A DNA stretch of 64,000 bases from the NCBI GenBank assembly GCA_019925095.2, contig CM034397.1:3615763-3679762 (forward strand), given 5' to 3'. This DNA is from Dendrolimus kikuchii (Eukaryota; Arthropoda; Insecta; Lepidoptera; Lasiocampidae). Positions 1 through 11,600 of the stretch are shown here, one piece after another. The translations under genes were made by a program, and so were the position numbers. The notes under the pieces were generated by a model. It had not been told where the DNA came from. It worked only from the letters and a program-made list of their open reading frames with translations, and ran no database searches. Numbering within the stretch: the first letter of the stretch is position 1; every line of letters starts with the position of its first letter.

Positions 1-1789
1 AGCAGTAATAAAATTCATTACTAATTTATAATAGATGTGAGGATGCATTTCAATATTGACTTCATCAAAACCAAAATATCGTTTTTAAATGCCGCTGTGG
101 ACGATATATGGTTATTTTATATAAGGGAAAATATATTGGCCAAGTGCATATTGTAGGGCTCTATAGAGGCAATGAACTGCTATTGTTTATATCATTTGGC
201 TACAAAACCTTTAAAAAGTATTAAGATGAAAATACCCCGTATTGTACATATTTATATTTGAAAATATTGGTTTAGCGGATTTTCACTTGTGCAGTTGCAT
301 CTTTAGAAGGAATAAACTTGAAGTTTTAATCTAGTCTAGTTCCGTTGAAATAGTTAAAATTGAACATTGCTCTACTTTGTGGGATCGCTTCCATCCTTTT
401 TTTTGGTTTTTAATGAAATGTGCTTTTGCCACCTAGTGTATTATTAATCTAATCTCTCATTTGATCAGATCACAGACAGCGATATGATAAAATATCACTC
501 ATAAAACAATATAATAAACAACGATATTATGGATTTCGATATCGATACTAATAAATAATAGATTGATATTGAAAAATATCGATATGTTGTTCTTTCTCAT
601 ATGATTCTCATGCTTATTCTTAGCTAGTATGATAATGATTTCGGCTGCTACTTATCAAAGTAAAAGAAATTATATTGTTAAATAAAAACATCGATCGAGA
701 TTCTGTGTTTAGCCATCTTCAAACAGAGCAACGTCCAAGGATACGAACGCATATTGAGGTAAAATTATAAGTTGCACTCTGCATTTGATTATACAATTTT
801 TTCTAAAAACAAGGCGATTTCTCTTCATTGATTTTTCTATAAAACCTCTAATCATTATTTTTTCAGTTTAATTATTTATGGCATTATATGGCTCTAGTTT
901 AAGTGGCTGTATAATCAAGTAGGTTTCACGTTCGCCAATACGAATTTTCTTGATTGTAAAATAGTGGCGTGGACTTTAAGCTCGAGTAATTCGTAGATTT
1001 ATGTGTTTACTTACTTACATCTATCTTGTAGGCATCTCAGAAAAATATCAGAACACGTGGATAACGTTATTAAAGCTGTGAGTGTAAATGTGTTTCATTT
1101 TTATTTGATCTTCCTAATTTTCAAAAGATGGAAAAATTAGGTTTCTATGTTTTAAATTATATACGACCTGCGCAAGGTCATTGATGGGGACTGGGTGACA
1201 AAACTTAGTATCAAATTATGTAGTAAATTTCATAAATAAATTTTCTGTTCTTTTTCTGGGTATTTGTTATTTGTAAACAAGTGTTACTTGTTTGCTTTAC
1301 AGTCTACTTATTTTTATAGTTTCTAATATTCATAGAGTAATGCATACATACATATTATCACACTTGTTTCTCATAGTGGTAGGCAAAGACCTCCACTTGC
1401 TACAATCCTGACACACCTTTAACTTTATTTACTTTCTTTAATCTCTTCATACATAAAAATTATTTAAGATGTTTTTAACCTGACTTTTCTAACATTTACA
1501 TTATTGTAATCTTTACATAGTATAAAACAAGTTTGCTTTATGCATCTATCTATATATCCATTAAATCCTCATATACCAAATTATGTTTTTATGTAAGTAA
1601 AATTGAGCTACATGCCAGGACTTGCTATGGGGAAGACTGTTTTAATTGTAATAGAATATTTTTTTTTTCATTATTATTTATTTAGGGTTATGGCTTGGCA
1701 GCTAGACCTTTAAGCCAGATCTTAGATTACAATATAGTTTCTTAAATTTCTTCAGGCTATGTATAGCTCAGCTGAACTGTAAGTTATTA
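1..1789. other. Intergenic, no gene recognised
   Basis: AT-rich sequence without a convincing exon. A short stretch near 1171-1200 reads like the conserved DLRKV motif of the RTE-A LINE family seen at 5,865 and 48,121, but it is too short to annotate separately. Confidence 0.5.
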
Positions 1790-1950
1790 ACTGACACTAC
1801 AGTTCACATTTCTCACAATAACAGATAATTACTACTCAAAAACTATTAATATCCTACAACTACTGTTCATTTTAGAGTAATTTTACACATTTTTAGGAAA
1901 TAAAACTGCACAGCACAGCATGTCCTTTCAGTTCCTGCCAAAAACTCCCT
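1790..1950 (+). repeat. Unclassified 160-bp interspersed repeat, copy 1
   Basis: This segment is nearly identical to 36180-36335, from the shared CAGTTCACATTTCTCACA near the start to the shared GCCAAAAACTC at the end. No terminal inverted repeat, A tail or coding capacity is visible, so the class is unknown. The second copy lies inside an intron of the TOG-domain gene. Confidence 0.7.
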
Positions 1951-2571
1951 ATAATTTTCATTGTGCTAAGTTATATACAGATTACTTAGACAAATCTTGA
2001 AAAATCTTAAAGATGATTAAATTGTTTTTATTTATTTATGGCAATATTTACACATAGATTTAAATATATAATAAATAGACTTTAACTGAGTGTGGAACAA
2101 TGCACCTTTGAGCAAATTTTAATAGGTCAAAAATTGCTATATGAGTAGTCTTGCAGTGGTGGTAAAAATTTAGAGAAAACTATAAATGAGTAAGTACTGT
2201 ATGAAAATTTAGAGCTGCCTTATTTTGCACAACAATATTAATTCAACAGTAACTTGTAGGGCTTTATGTCAAAAATTGTTTTCCTGTTTATGACACCTTA
2301 CTAATTAATTTAAACATGGAATCACATCAAATGCCTAACCTCAGAAAATGGGTGTCCACTTATCCATTTATATTTTAGGGCAATTTAATTATAAATTCTT
2401 ATCAAATTACAAAAGTTAATTAAAGTTTGACAACATGGGAAAACCTACTGTGGAAGTTATTTTAGGGTTATATTAGAGGGATAAGGTTCCCAATATTGAC
2501 TGTGAGAGGAGGGCGCGTCGTGTTCCGCCGCGCGATCATCTCTTTCCCGATGGGCGAGTCATTTAGGCTAC
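1951..2571. other. Intergenic, nothing recognised
   Basis: AT-rich, with only short open frames. No coding or repeat signal was recognised. Confidence 0.4.
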
Positions 2572-2926
2572 ATTCTACAAGAGGCTCACAACGACCACGT
2601 TCACAGCTTTGATTTTTCCCGTTCCACTTGCTTGCGGGCGTTACAATCATAAACGCTAGTGGGACAGATTATGGAGATTTGATGTCATTAACGACGATAG
2701 ACACAAAATGTCGTTGGTTGATTTGAAAATCGCGCCTTTTTCAATGTCAATTAATAAGAGAGACCGCTCACTTCGACCCACCTCTTGACATGGGTCGTTG
2801 TGAGCGCTGTGTGATCGAAAATGTTGACGTTATTAGTGACGTTTTCTCCACGACTATAACGACCGTGGTCACCATGTGGGACGGCTGACAGAGTATTTAG
2901 TGCATTGTGAGCTCCTAACGGAACGC
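2572..2926 (-). mobile_element. MITE family M1, long form
   Basis: Related to 9170-9538 (same orientation) and, in reverse, to the shorter 7827-8063 and 39831-40071. Shared landmarks are the CTCACAACGACCA start, the block containing GTTCCACTTGC, and a block reading GACGTTTTC next to the other end. The ends are imperfect inverted repeats around CTCACAACG. It is non-coding and non-autonomous; the superfamily is not clear because no clean target duplication is visible. Confidence 0.6.
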
Positions 2927-3624
2927 GTTCTTAGTCGCCTCAAACTGGATAGAGAGGAACAATGCCAGGGACTATGCTTCCCCTGGCAGTGGATGTGAAC
3001 CTCAGGCTTAGGCCCGCACCTACCAGGACACGGGTAGTTGGTAGAGCCCTGGATTAAGGCGAAGGAAGGAACACCGAGGGGATTTAACAAACGCCCTCGC
3101 CGCTTTTTCCAAACGGCGATTAGTCATTAATCGGAATTGCCTTTGTTAAAAAAAAAAGAATCGCTTTAAAAGCAAAATATGTAGTTTAACAAAACTAAAT
3201 AAAACATTAATCATCAAACCTACTGTGTTGAAATCAAATCAATATTGATTAATTGATGTTTGAACTAGAAAACCAACATTAATAAAGCATTTGATTTATG
3301 AAATCTTGATATCATTCTATTTAATCATAAATGTGTGCTACATTTTTATTGTTTCTGTAACTTTGAATTAATCACTGATTTAATCAAGATTTATTGCCCC
3401 ATTTACTTAATATGTTGTTTTGTATAAAGCAAATTTTATTAAAGTCGTTTTTGCTCCGTAGCTAAGGTACCCATGTTATAACAATGATATGGCTTCAGGT
3501 CCTGGCAATATGCATCTCTTAGCAGTTTTTCTGATATAATTTTCATTTTATCACTATTATTAACTGTATGCCAACATAGATGGAAATGTTACGAAAGCTT
3601 TACATCCATGTTATGTATTTTTAA
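2927..3624. other. Intergenic, nothing recognised
   Basis: AT-rich with scattered short open frames on both strands. No family was recognised. Confidence 0.4.
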
Positions 3625-4110
3625 CCGATTTCAAAAAAAGGAGGAGGTTCTCAATTCGTCGGGATCTTTTTTTTAATGTATGTTCACCGATTACTCCGAG
3701 ATTTATGATCCGATTTACGTGATTGTTTTTTTGTTCGACGCGGAATAGCTGCCATTTGGGCCCCTAAAAATTTGACGTAGTTTGACTCAGTAGTTTTCAT
3801 TTATGAAATTTTTTCCATTCCGTTCCATATGTACACCGATTACGCTGAGATTTATAATCCGATTTACGTGATTCTGGTTTAGTTTGATGCAGAATAGTTG
3901 CCATTTGGTCCCCTAAAAATTTAACATAGTTTGGCCCAGTAGTTTTCATTTTACGAACCTTTCTTTGTTTCCGTTTCTTGGGACCTATATTTTTTAAGGA
4001 GCGCGGCACCTTTCGTAGGTCTACCCATACATAGCTATACACTAAAAAGTAACAAATAAAATAAAAAAACTTTGTTTAAGAAAATCGACTTCAAGTTTTT
4101 TTATCAAATT
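3625..4110 (+). repeat. Lepidopteran CCGACTTC repeat, copy 1
   Basis: Begins ACCGATTTCAAAAAAAGGAGG and is strongly similar to 25838-26340. Inside, a unit of about 120 bp recurs with the landmarks GATTTACGTGATT, GACGCGGAATAG and CAGTAGTTTTCATTTT. The far end returns to a CGACTTCAAG motif. An 81-residue minus-strand open frame here is an accident of the repeat, because a similar frame appears in the second copy. Probably a non-autonomous DNA element; the class was not determined. Confidence 0.65.
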
Positions 4111-4439
4111 CATCTAATGCACAGGGGATAATTGTGGCGTGTATATCCGAAGACCAGACCTAGTAGTGGAATATTCATAGGTTGACATTTGTAAAAAGGA
4201 ACTCCACATTATTGTTTAACTTACAACGACTTGTTAAGTACTATGGGGAATATAATACTTGGAAATAAATTACAATGACCTCGTGTTAAAAAGCTATTAG
4301 TTAAAATTTAGAAATATGATTTGTTTAATATTATGTATATAGATATTACGGAATTAAATTGTATATCATCTCTTAACATGACTCAGACAGCTTTTTTTAA
4401 GCTCTATACACAATAAGAGACACCTTTTTGTTACTAGAG

Positions 4440-5100
4440 GAAATCAGCTGCGCGGAGAATCACGGCTGGTGTGTGGGATTCGCCAAGTCTGAGTGGCACT
4501 AGTACCGAAAGCGGGAGTGCTATTGCCATAATACGGTCAAGGATGCCCACTAAAACTTCTCGGTGTTCCATCCTTCGCCATAAGCCAGGGTATATGGATT
4601 AGCCCCTTTGCGGACCCAGGCATGCGGTGGCTCAACAGACTCATCCATTGTTGGGGGAACTACGCCCTCGGCGTCTTCAATCTCTCATCGTGTGGGGCGG
4701 TCTGTTACGCGCCCCATAGGAGGAGAGGTGAACTCGCGCGGAACACGGCTAGCCCCCATCTTGACGGTATAACGGTGGATGAGAACGCTTTGTTTAGGGA
4801 TCCACTCGCATTGCCCGGTCACGTCGGCCAAATGTCTAGTCTTACCCTCTAATGCCGACGCGTCCTCCTTTGGAATTAGGGGAGCAAGGACGTTCGCTCA
4901 CGCTCCCGCACCGTCTCCTCCTTAGCAAGAATGACTCGCTCGCAAAAGAAGGAGACGGTGTCCGAACGGCCGTGGTTCGCACGGTCGGGACGGCATGGTC
5001 GAAAGCCCCGACAAATTTTTTGGTCTACCCTCTTTTTTATGTTAAGCGACGGCCACGCAAAGCGGAGAAAACGGCAGCCATTTTGGACAACTAACCAAGT
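4440..5100. repeat. GC-rich unassigned block, probably TE-derived
   Basis: The base composition switches abruptly to GC-rich compared with its flanks. Two short plus-strand open frames (4622-4852 and 4852-5094) abut, but neither resembles a protein family I recognise. The compositional island looks like the LINE-derived GC-rich blocks at 34.0-34.6 kb and 57.1-58.7 kb, so a 5' region of a non-LTR element is my best guess. Confidence 0.35.
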
Positions 5101-5564
5101 CAATGTTTGATGACATACATCGCGCTATACGCTCATCATTTTAAATATTTTAATTGTAATTACTGGCGTGCTCTCGTTTCGGAGGCCAAGACTGACTTTG
5201 GGTCGCTGAGCCAACGGAGGTAGAGAATTACTGGCAGTGCCAAGAACTTGTTGTGTGATACTGCTGTAAAGAAGTGTCCACTCCAAAGTCGAATTTGGTG
5301 CAGTGCTGTGTCCCTCTGTGTGCTACAACCAAAGCCAATTCAGGGGAGGGCTGATCTTAAGGTTAGTGGATCTTCTTCTGTTCTAGAGCAAGGATCAGGT
5401 TCATATCTCTCCCAATACAGTCCTTAATTTAATTATTGAACTATTACAATTTCGCAAGGGCCACTGCATTCGTGGGCGGTACAGCGCCTTATAATGATGA
5501 TGAGATATATACATTATGGTTTTATTCTTTTCTCTTTAGGTGCTAACCGGGAATATCAGCAACA

Positions 5565-5696
5565 ATGGCAAGTAGTTCCTGGGAGGAGTTCTTCGCAGTT
5601 CATCTTCCGCCACCAGATTACGAGGATAATAGATCCTTATTAAAAGAGTTTTGCGAAAGGCATGAACAGTATGGCAACAAGATCGTGCTGGTCACT
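5565..5696 (+). CDS. PPCS: PPCS exon 1
   Basis: 44 codons from ATG to the Thr of the TSGGT motif, phase 0, donor GTAAGT. The sequence just upstream (TCAGCAACA ATG) is consistent with a 5' UTR, and a pyrimidine-rich tract ending in TTTAG at 5540 may be the acceptor of a 5' UTR intron. Confidence 0.9.
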
Positions 5697-8600
5697 GTAA
5701 GTTATCCCAATAAAATAAGTACATTTTTTATCAGTTATATTTATGTTGAGTCTCCATATTGGGAACCCGTGAAACAAATGTAAGGTACATAATAAAACTG
5801 GTGCGAAAAAAATCTACAACCTGTATATACATATACCTAATAAAGTAGTTTTAAGTCAAAAAACCACGTCTCGGCAAACGTAGCGTAGGACGCTCGCCGG
5901 CCCGGTGGACTGACGACCTGCGCAAGGTCGCCGGCAGGGGCTGGATTAGGAAGACGGGAAACCGGGATATGTGGCGCGTACTTGGGGAGGCCTATGTCAT
6001 CAGTGGATAGAGATTCGCTGAAGAAAAAAAAACGAAAAATTTCGTTTCCGCTCCCTTGTATGCATGAAAATACCAAAATGCTGTGAAGATGTTATATACA
6101 CTAAAGTTTATTTGAAATACGACAGTATGGCTTATACATCCATAACACGTAATTTGTAGTGTTATCATAAACTTTTCTACGAAAAAAAAATTGATTTTAA
6201 TTATGTAAAAATATATTTAATCCTCTTACTGTTTAATAATAACACCGGCCCACATTTTTTTTTATTGCAGGATATCAGCAGAGAGGCAGACGGCCCACTT
6301 GATGGAAAGCGGTTACCATCGCCTATGGACATTTGCAACACCAAAGATGCTACAAATGCGCTGCTGCACTCTTAAGGGAGCCTGGAACCTGGTCACTAAT
6401 GCCGGAACACAACTCAAGGTTGTTATGGCGACATACTTTAGACCAGGGGTGGTAGCCATCCAATCGGGCAAATGCCCTACCATCTGGCTGTGGGTTGTTA
6501 AGTCGCCTCTTACGACAGGCCGCCCGGCCGCAGGAAATTGTATTCTTTCTCTGTTCCTGCACGGATAAAATGTGGACTGTACTTTTGTCCAGCCCCTATT
6601 CTTATGTATTTTGACACGCTGAATCCGAATCTGGTGTAAGTTTAGTCCATACACCCTCAAAACACTCAACCCAACTCGTATCATCACATTCACGTTGGCT
6701 GTAAATACCGAATATTTTCAACTATTTTAAAGTTTACAGTAAACAAGGTTTTTACACATGATGAAAGAGTATTTAATAGTACATTATGGTACTAGTGTGT
6801 AACATTGGTGATTACCGCCGAGGCGCCATTGAGACTCGAGCCGTAGGCGAGGGTCTTAAGAGAGCCGAGGACGGTAATCATCAATACACACGTGTATCAT
6901 ACGACGTTTTTCAACACACTTGTGAATAAAATAACAACAAAAACTAATTTTATTTAGTAGATAAAAAAAAGTTATATATGAGTGAAAGTTTTATTTATTA
7001 AACACGTACGAGATAAAATTATCTATTTAAATAAGAAGTTGCATGAAATGAGCAAGCAATAGGAACATTAATTTATTTGTTCTATAGAACACGATCTTTT
7101 TTTTTTTATTAAAAACTTTTTTAAGAACAAAGCAACTCAACCAATAAAATTAAAAAAAAATCTATAACTCACTAGTGAGTTATAATGTTTTTTACTCACA
7201 GTTTGATAATGGGTGTTATTCTGTGCCTAATTGCGGTGACCATAGAGCCACTTTATGAGCAAGTGTGTTGAAAAATAATTAATTACATTTTAACGCAATT
7301 TCCCCAATAGTGTTTCTATTTACATTTATAGACACAATTCGATTTTCAAACAAATACCAGCCCATTACAATGAAACCTTTCAGTCTGGGGGCACAACAGT
7401 CCCTCTGGAGCACAACACGGTGCGTTTCGTGGACAACTTCAGCGCGGGCACGCGTGGGTCGGCGTCCGCGGAATACTTCCTAGAGCACGGCTACGCTGTC
7501 ATCTTCATGCATCGCCAGAAGTCCTTGGAACCGTTCACGAGGCATTTCAGCGGGCAGAAGCTGTTGGATATGCTTGATATTCAGGAGCGAGGTCCCAATA
7601 CCACTATTACGGGTAAGTTATATAGTTGAAGATATTAGTATAGCGTTGACTTGACTTTTGTCGATTCTGGCTCCAACACCTTTAGCATTGATTTTGCCAA
7701 TTTCGACATAATTACGAAAAGTAACAGGTTAACTAGCGTAGGAAATTAAGCTTTAAAAAGATCTTTTCACCGTTCACTTGTTGTATAGTAAGTTTTTCTC
7801 TATACCTGTGGACAGAATTTGTAGCGCGTTCCATTAGTAGGTCACAACGCCCAAAAAGCTCCGTTAACCGTTCCACAAGGCGACCGCGGTCGTTATGGTC
7901 GTGGCGAAAACATCACTAATGACGTCATCATTTTCGATCACACAACGCAAGAGGTGGGTCGAACAACCGTTCCACTTGAGTTTACAATTGTAACGCCGGC
8001 AGGCAAGTGGAACGGGGAAAATCGCGGTCGTGAACATGGTCGTTGTGAATCTCTCATGGAACGTAGCCTTGATGACTAGAAATGTACTGGAAGTGACGTT
8101 TTTGATATTTATATAACCACTTCTTTAAATTAAAAATAAGCTTATATTTAAATTATTATAAAAAGGATTTTATCCATGCAGGAACGGAGAAAGAATACAA
8201 TATCCTGTGGTCAGGCGGACTATCGTAACAGGCGACAAAACAACCCACAGCCAGGTGGTAGGGTATTTGCACGACTGGATGGCTACCACCCCTGATCTAG
8301 AGTATGCCATCATAACAACCTTGAGTTGTGTTTCGGCGTTAGTGACCAGGTTCCAGTCTCCCTTAAGAGAGCAGCAGCGCATTTGTAGCACCTTTGGTGT
8401 TGCAAATGTCCATAGACGATGGTAACTGCTTTCCATCAAGTGGGCCGTCTGCCTGTCTGCTGAACTCATGCAATAAAATAAAAAAAACGCTATATTATTG
8501 TAAAATTTCATCAAAATCCATCAGTAGTTCTTGCGTGATAAGAGTAATAAACATACATCCATACATTCTTACCAATTTTCGCGTTTATAATATTAGTAGG

Positions 8601-11600
8601 ATTAATAGGATTTGGCCTAAACCCTAAATAAATAAAGCAACCAACATTGCAAGTTAAATAAAAGTTTATAAAAAGGAAATTGTTTTCTAGTGAAACCGGA
8701 CAGTGTGGACGTGTTGGCCCCTATCCTGCTCCGATACAAAGCGGCACACGCTGCTGGCGCCATCTTGCACGTCTCGTTCACAACAGTGTCGGACTATTTC
8801 TGGCTGCTGCGCGCCGCCTGCGAGTGCTTGGCCTACTTGGGGCCACGCGCCATGCTCTATCTGGCCGCTGCCGTGTCAGACTTCTATATACCCAAGGACA
8901 AAGTGGTATGAGTTTAATACCTTTTTCTATAATGGTTACCTCGTTCTTATGAAGGAATTTATAAAACACCTGTTTCAAGTAGATGGTGTTATTAGATTGT
9001 TAGATAACACTTTATAGTACACCAATACAAAACTGAACTTACAGACTAAAAGTATATCATATTATGCACAAAGGGCGGTCTTATCGCTAAAAAGCGATCT
9101 CTTCCAGACAACCCCAGAAATGAATCGAGTTGATAATGGCGATGGTGGTTTACTCCAAATATAGGCTATGTTCCAGAAGAAACTCACAACGACCATGTTC
9201 ACAACCGTGATTTTTCCCGTTCTACTTGCTTACAGACGTTACAATCATAAACTGTAGTGGAAAGGATTATAGGGCGTTAATGTCATAGACGACGAAATAC
9301 ACAAATGTCATTGGTTGATTTCAAAATCGCGCCTTTTTCAATGTCAAGAGATAGAGAGAATTAATGCTCTGAGATCAACGCCCACTTCGACCCACCTCTT
9401 GATATGTGTCGTTGTGAACGCTGTGCGATCGAAAATAATGATGTCATTAGTGACGTTTTCGCCACGATCATAACCACCGCGGACGCCTTGCGGAACGGCA
9501 GACGGAGCATTTTGGGCGTTGTGAGATTCTAAAAGAACTCGCCCATAGTATGACACTTACATTTTAGTAATAAATACACAAATATTATATATATATATAT
9601 AGACATTACATATATTAAATAGATTATTATCCATACTAATAATAACACTTGCCGGCTTCAAAGAATTTTAATGATTTACCTTTGAATAAAAAACACCATA
9701 TGATATTTTTCACGGGAAACCTCTGCTGGGAGCTCACTCCATAGCACTATGGAGCGGAAAAGAAACATTTTTGAGAACCGTTGCGTACACGAAGTCTTGA
9801 ATTTCAGAAAGGAGGTGAAGTTTAACATGCAAATTTCTATTTAAGGATCGGATGCTGATTGCTCGAAAATAGTTTAATTTTTTCAATTTCTCGGAATTGG
9901 TAGTTTTGTTTGAATTTTATCGGTTCCTTCCGCAGCCTACGCACAAAATGCAATCGGCGAGCGGTCCACCGGTAATCCAACTGCATTTGGTGCCAAAGAT
10001 GTTGGCACCACTGGTGAACCTTTGGGTGCCAACGGCATACGTCGTTTCCTTCAAGCTCGAGACCGATGAAAACTTATTGATACCGAAAGCGAGATTGGCC
10101 TTAGAAAAATATAAACACAAGGTATGTGATGTGTTAATTTAATTTAGTAATATTTTAATTCACATTTCAAAAATAATGACACTACCAGAAACATTATTAT
10201 CTATCTATACTTACTTATCTATATAAACTAGTGGTCGCCCGTGGTCGAAATTCGACCACAATAATTAATGTCAAAGACTATACTTCTATAATCACAGATT
10301 TCGCCAAAGCTACACTGTTAATTTGACTTTAACAATAAACAAAAGAGTATACTTAGTCTTGCCATAAATATTGTAACAAAGAAATTTTTTTTATATTTCA
10401 AATAACATTTATAAGTTTTACAGTGTGTTAGTTTAATACATAAATATAAAACAATTTAAAATATAAAAAGCTTATTCGAAGTGGTCTCCATTGGATGCAA
10501 TACAGTCCTTTAAACGTTGAGGCCAGTTATCAATAGCACACGCACTCTTTCCATGGGAAAATTCTTCACTGCTAATCGTATGGATTGTTTTAAGGACTCC
10601 AGATTATCATGGCGTTTAGAGCAAGCCGTACTCTCTAAAAGTGACCATAAATCATAATCCAGCGGATTAAGATCAGGATTAGACGACGGCCAGTCTTCAG
10701 CTCTGATGAAGTCCGAAACGTTCGTTTCCAACCAAGACTGCGTGGACCGAGCTTTATGACCCGGCGCCGAGTCTTGCTGGAAAGATCATTCTTGGTTATT
10801 GAACATGGTGTTGTTAAGGGGCTGAACTACCTTCTCAAGAATGGTATCTTGATACACTTGTGCCGATGTTTTGATACCTTTTTCACAAAAATATGGCTCA
10901 GTCACTCCTTCATAGCTAACACCCCACCAAACCATCACTGAAGACGGATAATTCCCACGTTGCACGCTGTCGACTAATTGAGAAGCTTCCTTAGAGCTTT
11001 GAGCATAAATACGGTCAATTTGTTTGTTAAATGTTGCTCAATTGTAAAAAAATTCTCATCCGTAAACAAAAATTTTTTGTGACCTCCCTTTGCGTACCGC
11101 TTCAGTAGTTGTTTCGATTTTACCACCCTATTCTTTTTTAAATGATGAGTTAAGAAATGACCAGTGCGTTTCTTATAGGCTGCAAGTCCTAAGTTATCTT
11201 TTAAAATACGCGACATGGTTCTAGGTGATATTTTCATCTCCCGAGATAAAATCTTTTGCTTTCGGACAGATTTTCTTCGAATTCTTTCCCTTACTGCTTT
11301 GACCACCTTTTTCGTACGAACACTACGTGGACGGCCAGAGCTTTTTCTGTCACAAACAGAGGAGGTCTCATTTTACCTATTAATAGCCCGGTACACAAAC
11401 ATTTGACTAATACCAAATGTATGGAGAGTTTTACAAATTTGTGTAATGCAATAACAGCGATTCGGTTTTCTTTATCGCCCCACTCCATTTTAATATCGCA
11501 AAATGTTGTACAATGTATTGGCGCTAAAATGAGAAAACACAATGAACAATCATATAAAAATGACAAATTCCAAATTCAAATGTAATATTTTGTTTCTTTT

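Noticed and set aside
4622..5094. Two abutting plus-strand frames as a small operon-like unit or fused gene
   Set aside because: GC-rich block explains the long frames; no domain, and the other frames are equally open there.
6313..6693. 126-codon minus-strand open frame
   Set aside because: It spans retroposon F; equivalent frames recur in copies at 8.2, 37.0, 40.8, 42.9 and 45.5 kb with shifts, so it is repeat sequence, not a gene.
6773..7282. piggyBac-type TTAA flanks around 6777-7276
   Set aside because: The partner copy at 51105-51609 has no TTAA at either edge, so the match is probably chance in AT-rich DNA.
8680..9017. Three plus-strand frames overlapping PPCS exon 3
   Set aside because: Alternative-frame shadows; only the frame continuing the split Val codon matches the family.
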